From positions 1,178,001-1,242,000 of the forward strand of contig JARGSG010000004.1 in NCBI GenBank assembly GCA_030374805.1: a stretch of 64,000 bases of DNA. The letters run 5' to 3'. The position numbers were made by a program, and so were the translations under genes. The notes under the pieces were generated by a model that saw only the letters and a program-made list of their open reading frames with translations, searched no databases and was not told the DNA's origin. Shown one piece after another: positions 41,930 to 52,837 of the stretch. The DNA comes from Gracilaria gracilis (lineage: Eukaryota > Rhodophyta > Florideophyceae > Gracilariales > Gracilariaceae). Position 1 is the first letter of the stretch. Each line of letters starts with the position of its first letter.

Positions 41930-43888
41930 ATGGCGGGTCAAACTCCCAACCGTGGGCATAAAAGCGCATCCTCGAAGTCTTCGGATTCCATCTCGCCTCG
42001 CGAAGACCAAGTCACTACCACTCCAACGTGCAAACCTCGCTCCAGCGACGATCAATCCTGTTCACAACAGTCTATTTCTCGCTCTCGCGGTGTTACTATC
42101 AACCTTCCCGTTCCTCGAGTGCCTCGCACGATGAGCGGCCAACCTCCGAACTCGGCATACTTCTCCGGATTTCGTTCCGTGCCTCTTCCGCAAAGCGGCA
42201 ATGCTTCTGGGGCGTCCCAGGGACTCAACGCCAGCGGCAGGCACATCCTTCCTCAGGGGCAGGAGCCCCAAGGTCACGTAATGCATGAAGCGCCGTGGCC
42301 TTCCTACGACGAGCTCTTCGGGCTAAACCCTCGCGTTCACGCGCATCTCTTCCGGACTGCTCCGTGGTTTCATCCTACAGCCGTTTTCAACGAGGAGCTC
42401 ATCGCTACCTGTGCGGACGGTACTGATCGCCTCCCCGGGGACCTTCCGGCGTTAGTCACCACTTCGTGTGATTGGCGTCGACGTGTTGCCGTTCCTCCTC
42501 ACGCAATCTTGCGGCGTTCCGGCGAGTCGCTGGCTTCCGCTCAGGCGGCACTGGTTCGCTTGGGCTATGCGCGGCAGAGCCGGGCGAACTTCGAGTTCTC
42601 AATTCCTGATTCCGTCAGCTTTGATCTCCGGTTGTACCGTACTCAAGGCGAGATTTCGTACTGCACCCGCTTGGCGGTGGTTGAGACTTATTCCTGGAGA
42701 GGACGTCCTAGTGTACGTAAGGAGGCGGTGTGTTGGATTCATTCCATCATCCGGGCGGAGTTCAGGTATCTTCGCCGGGAGTCCCGTACGCGGTGGTTAC
42801 AGAACTTCATCCGCGATGAGCACCGTGCGCGTTCCCGTTTCGGGTTTCTCGTCCCGTATCAAAACACGGAGATCAATCGAATCCGGCAAAATCACCGGCT
42901 GGGCCGTTATGTTCCCATTCCCACTTGGTGGTCCTCGGTGGAGGTGTGTCGCGGGTGCTACGTGGAGTTGCCCCCGGTCCTCTCCTATCTTGGCTCCTGC
43001 ATCATCGAGGATCCGTATTCCGGACTGTGGTCCGTGGTGCTCACCGAGTGGGCTATCTGCACCGCGGCTTACCTCCTATGGGAAGTATATGACCAGTATC
43101 GACTGTGGTATGTCCCGCCTCGCCTTCGGGCGTGCATCCGAGACTTCTCGTTGCGGGTCCCTCTGGGGGGTGAAAACAATGCCGATGAAGTTCGTGGGCT
43201 CCTCGAAGTAGTCGACCGAGTTAATTGGGCCAGCGTGCCCTTAGCTCAGATCGCCCGCGGTCACGAGGACGGCGGTTTCGACCGGTCTCCGGGACGACGC
43301 ACGCCATTGGCGGGAGATTTCATCTTTTTCAACCCCTGGGAGGTGCAAGAGATCACCGCAGCTGAAGCGGCAGCGCTCCGGATGGCTCCGAGGTATATCC
43401 CTTACGGGCATCCCGTGGGCTTCGTCGACGCTGACGAGTCTTACCACGCCTACGGCGGTGGCGACGATCAAATGATGGACGACGAACCCGAGGTGGGGTA
43501 TGAAGACGACGTAGTCGAAGAGGTTCCTTCCGCTAACGCGGTTGAGCCGACCTCCTATGACACGGCAGCGCCGGGAATGGCGACGGCTGAGCCGGTGGAT
43601 CCGCCCGCGCCCGAACCCTCGCCGGTAGGTGCCGTGGTGGCTTCCCTTCCGGACGAACCAGATGTGATCGAAGTGCCTGCCGTCCTCCCCTCTGGGGGTA
43701 GAACTGGTGAGGCGGCTGTAATCGCTCAGTTCCTCCGAGGAGTTGGGCTTTCCGCAACTGTCGCGAGCGGGGACGTTGCCGCAATGCGGGACGCGTTGGC
43801 TGCACGCCTTACTGGCGGATCCAATCCCAGCAATGGGGGTACTGGTGACGGCGCTCCGGGCCCCTCCAACCAATGGTCGGGGGCTTAG
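41930..43888 (+). CDS. Gypsy-B antisense accessory gene, unbroken 652-aa ORF
   Basis: The ORF runs on the strand opposite to gag-pol, from just inside the 3' LTR to about 175 bp short of the end of pol, convergent with it. The ATG at 41930 is preferred because homology with Gypsy-A starts inside the element; the frame is open back to ATG 41840 in the LTR. Visible parts: Ser/Thr-rich N-terminus (1-70), a conserved FSGFRSVPLPQ (78-88), YDELFGLNPR (126-135), FRTAPWFHP (141-149), a basic region (190-320) with DEHRARSRFGFLVPYQN, a Trp/Tyr-rich core with PTWWSSVEVCRGCYVELPP and SGLWSVVLTEWAICTAAYLLWEV-like hydrophobic helix (364-386) then YDQYRLWYVPPR, LAGDFIFFNPWE (460-471), and an acidic, Pro-rich C-terminus. 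No known domain is recognised. It is intact although gag and pol of the same copy are not. It is not in the position or orientation of env. Confidence 0.75.
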   Translation: MAGQTPNRGHKSASSKSSDSISPREDQVTTTPTCKPRSSDDQSCSQQSISRSRGVTINLPVPRVPRTMSGQPPNSAYFSGFRSVPLPQSGNASGASQGLNASGRHILPQGQEPQGHVMHEAPWPSYDELFGLNPRVHAHLFRTAPWFHPTAVFNEELIATCADGTDRLPGDLPALVTTSCDWRRRVAVPPHAILRRSGESLASAQAALVRLGYARQSRANFEFSIPDSVSFDLRLYRTQGEISYCTRLAVVETYSWRGRPSVRKEAVCWIHSIIRAEFRYLRRESRTRWLQNFIRDEHRARSRFGFLVPYQNTEINRIRQNHRLGRYVPIPTWWSSVEVCRGCYVELPPVLSYLGSCIIEDPYSGLWSVVLTEWAICTAAYLLWEVYDQYRLWYVPPRLRACIRDFSLRVPLGGENNADEVRGLLEVVDRVNWASVPLAQIARGHEDGGFDRSPGRRTPLAGDFIFFNPWEVQEITAAEAAALRMAPRYIPYGHPVGFVDADESYHAYGGGDDQMMDDEPEVGYEDDVVEEVPSANAVEPTSYDTAAPGMATAEPVDPPAPEPSPVGAVVASLPDEPDVIEVPAVLPSGGRTGEAAVIAQFLRGVGLSATVASGDVAAMRDALAARLTGGSNPSNGGTGDGAPGPSNQWSGA

Positions 43889-44062
43889 TCCATCTTCCAC
43901 CTGATTCCCGCTATGCGTTGTTGTTGTAGGATATATCCTTGGTGGCCATTAAACCTACTTCCGTCTGTGACGTATATTTTTCCTTTCCCAAGTGCCAGCT
44001 TCGTCTTCTTCCACTCCTCAACTTCCTTATCGGTGGGCTAGCTTCTTCCCCTTCGGGGCGTG

Positions 44063-47000
44063 TTATCCCACTTCGGCGTTGACAATTGTCGCCGGGAGAC
44101 CCATGAAAGTACGCCGACGGTACTGCACCAATTTCGATCGTGGGAGATGCTCGATTGGCTCATCCGAGTCAGCCTCGGGTTCGTAGCCGTACCAACGTAC
44201 GAGATACTGTATGTACCCCAACAGGTGGTATTAGTGTTCCACTATGTGCTCTACTACGAACTCCTGTCGGAAGACTTCCCGGCCTTGCCGTGTGATTACG
44301 ACATCCTTTGTCGGAGAGAACTCCAGCGGCAATGCCGTGTGTGGCAGTGCGTCGATGCTCCGGTTAGACTGAGGTGTGTCCAACAAGGTTGGTGGCATTG
44401 TACCTTCGCGGTGTGGTCCCCTACTTGGGTCGGTGGTCACGCGTCTCGCGGTGTCGGTGTTCCCGTTTCCTTGTTTCGGTAGAGTTCCTTCTCCTGCGGG
44501 AGTCCCAGGTGAACGTACCGCAAGTTTGCGTGGTGGCAACCGTTTCGACGGAGTTGTGTTTGGCGTCGAACGCGCTCGCGTCAACGGTAACCCTGATTGA
44601 ACCGGCCTCGCCGTGGTGGTACGTGACGTTGTCAACGGGTGGCCGTCATTGGTCTGCGCCGTGGCGTGTTCCGCCTCCGTATGCACGGGAGGTGTCAGCT
44701 CCATTTGTCGACGTGGTTCGCTTGCTGAGCTGATCTCCCTTACAGGTGTAGTCCTTGTGCTACGGTTGGCACTTCCCTGCTGGGTGTTTAGCGACGTGTC
44801 CACGGTGTGGCCCGCCTCAGGCGTGTTGGGCGACTTAGTCTCCGACGACTCTTATCCGTCTTGGACTTGCGAGCTCAACGGCGCTTTAGGCGGTATTTCC
44901 ACTCCGTTATGCGACGTAGTCACTCCAGGCGCGCTATGCGGCGTAGGCAACGGCTTCGCCGGTAACAACTGAGTCTCTTCGGTCGTGTCCCGCACGGCGG
45001 TAGTGTCTGGTGACGGTTCCGCTTCTGCGTTGATGCGCGGCGACCTTGAGGAGACGCCGGGCTCCCGAGAGGGTTTTGATTGCGCATTAGCGGTGTCACT
45101 CTTCCGTGCTACACGGTGTTCCTCACGTGACAGCGCGGAAGCATGACGATTAACGAGTCCCTCTCCCTCCTTAGATGGAGCGACATGGGGTGTGGGTTTT
45201 AACGCGCCAAGGCGGCGAATAATTACGCCAGACGGCGGGGCTTCAGACAGCGAAGCAGCATGGCACGTAGAGTCCGATAACATCGGCAAATCCGAGAGTC
45301 CCCTACTTGGGTGCGGTACCTCCCTAGGGCGGTCTATCGGGGGTGGGTCCGGTGTGTCCGTAGTGTTCGTTTCCGCTTCTGCGGTAGAATGTCCACTTGA
45401 TGGGTCGTTTCCCGCAGGCGGGGGTGCAAAAACCACGCGATCGCGGGAAATTCGTTCGTGTTGCTGACCCATCTCCACTACGCCAGTGTCGGATTCCACA
45501 GCAATTGTCTTGAAGAGACCGTCGGCGACGGGTGAGAGCTTGTGGCGTTTCTCCTTGCCTGGGTTCCAATACTCCTTACGGATGAACACATAGTCCCCTT
45601 CTTTAAAAGCGGGTGGTCTTCGAGGGGCTCGCTCATCGAAATCACGCTTATATGCGGCTTTTGATCGGGCCATTAACCTTTGCGCTGCAGGGACCAGCTT
45701 GGTAAGCCATGTATTCCAGGTTTCCCTGTATCCCTTCGTCGAAGGAAATTGATCCAGCGTTGGCTGTGCCTCGAGCGCCACGGGCGGTGGGGTGCGAGAC
45801 AGAACCAATTCAAATGGAGTCAATCCCGTAGTACGGTGTACCTGGGTGTTGTATGCGAATGCCAGCGCATCAGTGAACAGGTCCCACGTGGTGGGGTGAT
45901 CAGCTACGAATGAACGGGGTGCTGCTAACAGCGTCCGGTTAAACCGTTCAGCCTGCCCATTACACTGGGGGTGGTAGGTTGTCGTGAAGAGATTTTTGAC
46001 ATCCAGAATTCTGCATACATCCCGAAAGAACCGGGAGGCAAACTGTTTCCCGTTGTCGGAGAGTAGATTCACCGGTGGACCGTAGACGAATGCCCAATGG
46101 GTGACGAATGCTTGCGCAACCGTCAATGACGTGGTTCTCCGTAATGGTACGGTACGAACGAGCTTCGAGAAACGATCCGTGATCACGAGTAGAAATTTGT
46201 TACGCCGCTTATTAGCGAGGAATGGTCCCAAAATATCGATAGCTACGAATTACAGGGGCGCCCTTGCGGGGAAGAGCTTTAACTTCGTCGCATGGCGGCG
46301 AAGCTTAACGCGATTCCGAGCACACTCGGGGCAGAACCGCACAGTTGCGTAGCAATCGACAGCCATTGCTGGCCAGTAGAATTTCTTTCGCAAGGTAAGG
46401 TACAGTTTCCGTCCTCCGACGTGGCCATTAAGTTTGGCATAGTGTGATAAGTGTAAGACCCGAGATTGTAGGGCGTGTGGCACCACTATTTGTGGGTTTC
46501 CGGTTACCGTGCGAACGAGATATCCAATATCATTCACCCGAAAGGGGAGATCGGCTCCTCCATTGAGTTGCGCCCGAATCTTCGTGCAGTAGGGATCGCT
46601 GAATTGTTCCCTGACCATCTCCTCCTTTGTGACGGGTACGAAGTTCCCAGGTAGGTGGTTCGCACTTTCGCTGACAGCGAGTAGGTCATCCAGTTCCTGG
46701 TCGAAATCCAGTTCGTCTGGCCATTCCTCTTCGATATCATCCAGTTCACCTGCGGTGTAGTCGTCAACTGCGAAGCAAGGTATTTCCTCGTCATCAACGG
46801 CTAACGCTTCCCCTGTGGTGGGTAGGCGAGAAAGAGCGTCGGCTTGTGTATTGTTGGCGCCTTTCTTGTAGACGACGTCGAAGTCGAATTCTGCAAGACG
46901 CAGTCTCCCACGCATTAAGCGGCCTGAAGGCTCCGATATGGAGAGTAGCCATCTCAATGATGAGTGATCCGTGTAAACGGTGAAATGAGCCCCCATGAGG

Positions 47001-49334
47001 TAGGGGCGTAGTGTGCATAATTCCCACACTACTGCAAGACATTCCTTCTCCGAGACGGAGTAATTCTTCTCATGCACGTTTAACGAACGGGACCAGTACC
47101 CAATTGGCTTGCGTTCCCCCTCTGTGGTGGTTTGAAACAAGGCGCAGCCTACCTGGTAGTCACTAGAATCCGTGTCCACGGTATATGAAAGTCCCGGTTT
47201 CGGTAGTGACAACACTGGTGCCGTGGTTACAGTCTCTTTGAGAGAGTTAAAGGCTTCCGTCTGAGTGGACGTGAATGGGTCCAACTTAGGCGGTTGACCC
47301 TTCCGCAGAAGCACGTTTAGAGGTGCCGCAATATCCGCAAAGTTGGGAATAAACCGTCTATAGACGTTGACTAATCCTAGAAAGGATCTCAGTTCAGTCT
47401 GGGTAGTCGGTTCCGTGGCCTGTTTCAGCGACTTCACACGAGCTTCCTCGATCATGACACGTCCTGGACGGATTATGTGACCCAGATACTTGACAGTATC
47501 CGTGAAGAATTCGCATTTCCTCAGCTTGAGTGTCACTCCGGCGTCCCGTAACGTGGCCATTATGTCTCTCACATGTGTGAGGTGATCATCCAGATTATCT
47601 GAGAATACAATGACGTCGTCAAGGTAGACGAGACAAGTACGCCACTTGAAGCGGGCCAGTAGGATATCAATAGCACTTTGAAAAGTAGCGGGAGCATTGG
47701 TTAAACCAAAGGGCATCCGTTTAAAACGGTAGAGGCCGGAATGGCAGACAAACGCTGTCTTGTTCTGATCATCCTGTCTCACTGGAACCTGCCAGTATGC
47801 CCAGTTAGCATCCAATGCCGTGAATACGGTAGAATTTCCGAGAGAATCGATGTATTCATCCATACGTAGAATAGGGTACACGTCCTTGACGGTAAGAGCG
47901 TTTAGACGACGATAGTCGATGCAGAAGCGCCAGTAACCATCCGGTTTCGGAGCCAGTACCACTGGTGATGCCCACGGCGAATGTGCCGGTTCTATAACTC
48001 CTGCACGGAGCATCTTTTCCTCCTGAAATTGCTCTTCTTCTCTGGCATTAGGCCCTGCCCTGTACGGATGTTGGGCTACTGGCCGAGAGTTTGGAAGAAG
48101 ATCAATCCGGTGTTCCGTGGTATTTATCTCTCCGAGAGAACCATCCCGCATTGTGGTGAATTCACGAAGCATATCGCGCAGTCATTTGCGGTGTGTCTCC
48201 AGAACATGTCCGAGGTCGAGTTCTTCCAATTCCTTCACTGGATCCAATTGGTCGTAACTCGTTGGAACGCGTGTCTTCTCTGTCTTAACAGGTTGCTGAC
48301 CCGAGAGACTCGGCGACGGAGACGAATGAGATTCAGACTCCTTCCCCTCCTTAGATTGAACGATTCTGAGCACATCGGCAGCAGTCATCTTCGTCGGTAC
48401 CAACGCAGTTGGATGCGGCATGACCGAGCCAATCACTTGGTTTTTCACCAGAAACTGGGTTGTTTTGCCTAGATTGGCTATCGAAACGTAAAACGGATTA
48501 TCTGGTTCCACCTGGACCACTCCATTAGCAATGGCAAGAGAGTGTTTATCATACAACGACGGCAATGGCTGGACGATTCGTAAACCGTGTTGAAGGGAGT
48601 TCACCTATACCCAGACTTGAGACTCTGTAGGCACGCGTGTCGCGGAGGCAACAAGAAGCTTCGTAGATTCCCGAGAACTCGGTGGTGCTTCCTGCGCCGC
48701 AGGTAGAGGTACATGCTTCTTGGAGGAATGCCTCAAAAGACGACGAACAATCAGCACGGACGAACCATCTTCCATTTCAACACGCCTCTGGCGGGGCCTA
48801 ATTTCATCGACAAAGCAGTCGCAAAAGTCACAACCCAAAATGACTGGGCGGCCAGGGACCGAAAAACGACAAAGTCGAGCTTCACCACGCATGAGCCCCA
48901 GCGGATTACCAACTCGATGTACCCTACCGTTGACAACGAGTTGTTATTCGCGTCAGCGACGTCAGGAATGTCGCCACGGCGAATTTGTAACCGCAAGGCG
49001 GGTGGCAATGCTGTCTCAACAATGAAGTTCGGACCTGCGCCCGTATCTAATACAGTGAGATAACGCACAATAAACTGAGGTGAAAGGCCAAGGTCGGCAT
49101 AGATCTTGTAATTGCGCTTGGCCATCACCATAACTCTATCCGGGAACCGGTTATTTCTTACCCGTATCCACGGTCGACGAAGAACACCAAGGGGTTCTGA
49201 GTTCACGTCTTCGACGGCCTGTTTCCTCGAGAGGATTCGGACCTGGGATTGAGGCAGGGACGCCTCGGGCGCCTTCAGCCTCAACTCTGAGGGCGCCTCT
49301 CCAAGAGAGGAGACTCCCACAATTAGTTTTTCTG
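44063..49334 (-). pseudogene. pol: Gypsy-B pol (PR-RT-RH-IN-chromodomain)
   Basis: Reads right to left in the -1 frame relative to gag. Protease has an intact LDTGAGP (about 49130); a frameshift near 48760 and stops near 48603 and 48180 follow. RT and RNase H (48172-46250) have FCIDYRRLNAL, MPFGLTNAP, YLDDVIVFS and the RNase H TDSSDYQVG. A TAA at 46247-46249 lies at the start of the integrase core, which has Asp in AIDILGP, Asp in LSDNGKQFAS and Glu in NGQAERFNRT. A TAA at 44852 interrupts the Pro/Ser-rich linker. The chromodomain (VVEHIVEH, TAA at about 44229, then LVRWYGYEP, DEPIEHLPRSK) ends at TAA 44063. Stops here are not at the same places as in Gypsy-A. Confidence 0.85.
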
Positions 49335-51446
49335 AGCGGATTCCGCCTGAGGCGTGTGCTCAGCGTTCTGAACCATTGATGCCTGGACACCAGCGGCAAA
49401 AGCGTCCGCAATAGCGGTTGAATTTCCCTCGAGAGGGGTACGGGGGTGAGAGGTCACCATGTTCTGGGCAATCGGAGCCGCAATTGTGCGTGGAATATCC
49501 ATCTTCTCGCGGATGTACGATGCCATCGGAACGGAGGCCTTCTCTTCGGGGGAGAGGGCTTCGTAGTCGGCGATAACTTGCGTCCATTCACGCATGGTTA
49601 AAACGCACTGCGGAGAAGTATGCCCTCGCGTATAGCAGAGGTGACAGATCAATCCAACAATGGAATTGACGTTCCGAGTATTCGAGAATCGCACCGCTGG
49701 GCGGGAAGCTTGCCAGCCAGGCCGTGAAGCCCGGGTTCCACCGTTCTCATATGACAGTCGAGGCGGTCGAACTCGGTTCGAATCTGCATACAGCAGTGTA
49801 TCGTCCGGAGCCGTTTGAAACGAGGTCTCCGTGGTTGAGGGAAGCTCCGTTGTCGGGATTAAAAGCACGTCGCTACGGGCAAAGTGCACCTGATCATACT
49901 CCTTATTGGAGTTTTCCTCAGCCAGCATTGACGCCGACGGGGTTCCCGATTCCAACATCAACGCTTTAGCGGACTTCAACCGGGTACCAGGGACTCGTGC
50001 GCGTAGCGCATCGCCTTCGGCGCGTGCATACTGCACCTGTTCCAAGTACATCGTCTTACGGTTCTCTTCACGGCGACGGGCCACTAGGGTCCGTATAGCC
50101 GGGTCTAGTCCATCAACCAACATGGTACGACGCTCTTGAGCGGAATAAACATTGCCACAACGTTGGAAGGCCTTATTCAGGCGCACCGAGTAATCGGTTT
50201 CCGTTTCGCCGGGGCGTTGTTTGGTGTCTCTCAGAGCGAGGATTGCCGACTGGATGGCGGTGCCAGTGGCATATGACCTCAGTAGATACTGAACTGCTTC
50301 AGGCCAGCAGGTAACCCCTCCTTCAGAGGCGCGAGATGAACCTCTTACAGAGTTGTACTGGTCTTCCGCAAGTCCGCGTAGAAAATAGGGCAGCGCTACA
50401 AACGCCTGTCCTTCATTCATCCCAAGGATTTCGGCTTCCGCTACAAAGCGTGATAAGAAATCCAACACCAAAATGGGATCATCGCCTGTAAACAGTTGAT
50501 TACGGAGCGACAGCTGCATCCGTTTGATACAGTCTTGGACTTTTCCCGTCCCACGGGGAGTTCTATCCAATGAGGAGTCCTCCAAACGGTAATACAGTTA
50601 TGACAACAGCTTCTTGTAGAGCAGATTGGTAGGCTTCAACTCCTTTAATCTGGAGTGCTTCCTTTCCTTCGAGCGGGCGCGTATCACACCTTGGGTGGCT
50701 GATGACCACTTTGAGCGTGACAAACGCTCACCAAGGGCTTCTTCTACCGACGAGTCGGACGAATCAGACCGGGTTGACCGGCGTGAAGAAAGAGAAGATG
50801 CTGACGAATCAGAGTCGTAGTTATTCCGCTCCTTGCGTGCTTTGGATCCACTGCCCTTCTTGTCACGGTGTGAAACAGCAACTGGCTCAGCCGTGCGATT
50901 GGCTCCGACCAGGACGGTTTGTTCCACCGTTTCTAGACGGGCGCGGAGGCGAGTAAACTTCTCAGCCACGTCCTCCACGAAATTAGCGGGTCCTCCGAAA
51001 GCTTCCAAGAGAGAGTTGACATCACCACGCAGTACGCGGAGATCCTCAGAAAGGTCCTGCAAAGCAGTGTCATCCACTTTCTTTCGAAGTAACGACAACT
51101 CCTTAGCAAGGGTAGCATGGGCAGCCCGCGTGGAGCGGAGCTGCTCTTCCACAGTTAAGTGGAGGGTGTCATTGACAGTAGCCCTCAGAGGTGCCTCCGG
51201 AGTGGGAGCTACGGAAGGGACCGTACCTCCTACGATAGGAGCGGGACCAGCAACGGCAGGAGCCGGTCCATCACCTCGATGAGGGTTGATCAACGACGTG
51301 GGCGGAAGTCGAGTGGTCGTCGGCACAGCTTCAGTAGCCGGCATCCCTTCGGTCCGGGACCGTGAACGGGTGGGGATCCGTGACGGAAGTGGCGGATCCG
51401 ATCTTCCAGTCTGACTGCCTGTCTTCGGACGATCTGACAGCGTCAT
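49323..51446 (-). pseudogene. gag: Gypsy-B gag
   Basis: ATG at 51446. N-terminal Pro/Arg-rich part, a coiled coil (about residues 105-180), an acidic Ser-rich linker, then capsid-like helices (LSLRNQLFTGDDP, FLRGLAEDQYNSV) and the zinc knuckle CHLCYTRGHTSPQC. One in-frame TAA at 50598-50600 lies where Gypsy-A has a Tyr codon. Otherwise the frame is open to the end at 49323. About 707 codons in all. Confidence 0.8.
49326..49332 (-). promoter_or_regulatory. putative -1 frameshift site, gag to pol
   Basis: GAAAAAC directly precedes the gag TAA (49323-49325) and pol is open in the -1 frame, as in Gypsy-A. The heptamer is one base from the canonical AAAAAAC. The following sequence can form CCTCTC/GAGAGG hairpins. 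Confidence 0.4.
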
Positions 51447-51586
51447 GACAAAAACAACCGTAAAACGGGATAATCAACAGCCAATTGGCTGGGACTTCCA
51501 GTGAACTTCCAAATGGAGACAAGGGCAAAAGGACTAACCTCGCCACGAGTGAATTCACGAGTGAATTTTCCGATAAGACTAGTCGT

Positions 51587-51604
51587 TTCTAGGTCGGAAG
51601 ACCA
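51587..51604 (-). other. Gypsy-B primer-binding site
   Basis: TGGTCTTCCGACCTAG follows the 5' LTR by 2 nt, resembling the Gypsy-A site. Confidence 0.55.
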
Positions 51605-51606
51605 CT

Positions 51607-52457
51607 TTTGGAGCAACGCCTTTGGCGGGAAAAGCGTAGGCTCACGAAAACCTTCGGAATCTTCCCCTCGACAGGGCAGCACAGCGAACGGAACACTCCG
51701 GGAATGACACAGCTAAGCCGGGTGTAAATCCGAGGTCAAACCGTCACGACAAGCGTCGGAGCGTTAGGCTGATTAGTAATCGGTAGAGATCCACGTGTTC
51801 ACACGGTCACGAGATGAGTCCTCGAAAAAGAGTAGCACTGCAACGACAAGGCGTCGGAAACGGGCCACTGAGAACAGGGCAAAAAGGCAAACCCAAAAAA
51901 GGCAGAAAGCAAACCACCAGAGTGGGGAAATGAGAGAGAGAATAAAGCAAACCCAATACAGGGGCGAGTATACGACAATAGGTCGGAACGAGACACACAA
52001 ATAGTGTTTATACTCTGAGTGCCACAAGGGTGGGTAGCTATACGTGAACAACGCAGTCGTCACTCCACTTGGAGGTGAACAATCCGCGAGGGCGTGATAG
52101 TTAGAGCCAGAAGCCCTTGCTTGGCAAGGGGCAGTTTACTTGGGGGAGCGGTGCTCAACCCTCTAAGTACTGAGCTCGGCGCACCACTGACAGTGGGTGC
52201 GCCGGCGAAATAATCTATAAAATATCTAAATAAATACAGCAATGCTGGGTGCACTGCCTCTGGCATATCCGTGCTACACGTGTGCTATTCACACCCGCTA
52301 AGCGGCGCCTCGAGCCGTGCAATCCACGTGTACATGTGTGGAAATTACCTCAGTGAGGCGATACGCTAATAGCGGTGTAGCTCATATATATCTACTAACG
52401 CATGATGCGGAAATTAACTAAGTACCTCAAATCGCCTCCAAGGAGCGTTGTCCTTCA
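51607..52457 (-). repeat. Gypsy-B 5' LTR (right end)
   Basis: 851 bp, colinear with 41045-41895. Its inner tip reads TTTGGAG instead of TGTGGAG, so the conserved TG/CA terminus is mutated on this copy. Confidence 0.9.
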
Positions 52458-52837
52458 GGGGCAACTAGTCTAGACCGTGTAGATGTACGGTAGTAGACGT
52501 CGACGCGCGGTAAAACCTGAATAGTAATAGAGTAGCAAGTGACCAAGATGGTATAGTTACTGCCCTAGTGGTGCCTGACTTTACAATACCCGAGGGGGAA
52601 GGGGAGGCGCACCACAATATATACAAGGTGCACCGACGCCAATCTCCCATGCGGGCATGACGTCATCGGCTGTGCCCATGACCTACTGTCATGGGCAAGC
52701 AATGCTAAACTATCATAGACTATAAATTAGAAATTAGAAATTATAAAATACAGAATACCAATTGGGTACAGTGCAGCCAGCAAGGCGCACCAGTAGGCCC
52801 ACGTGGCACCAACCCATTGAGGTCTCATTGTACTACA

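Larger units (their letters stand above)
41045..52457 (-). mobile_element. Gypsy-B, full-length Ty3/gypsy chromodomain element
   Basis: 11,413 bp, with 851-bp LTRs at both ends and a 5-bp target duplication with one mismatch (AGGGC 41040-41044 and GGGGC 52458-52462). gag and pol run right to left. The element is homologous to Gypsy-A in gag, pol and the antisense gene, but its LTRs differ strongly from those of Gypsy-A. The two LTRs differ at about 40-50 positions by eye. gag and pol have several stops and at least one frameshift. Confidence 0.9.
40912..52837 (+). repeat. solo LTR-X, copy 2, split by Gypsy-B
   Basis: Left part 40912-41044 and right part 52458-52837 together match the other LTR-X copies (508 bp after removing one 5-bp duplication). 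It starts TGTCGTAC and ends TACTACA and has a perfect TCAAG target duplication. Gypsy-B is inserted at position about 130 of the LTR. Confidence 0.85.

Noticed and set aside
41930-43888. Idea that the extra gene is an envelope gene
   Set aside because: It lies on the opposite strand to gag-pol and has no signal peptide or fusion peptide-like N-terminus.
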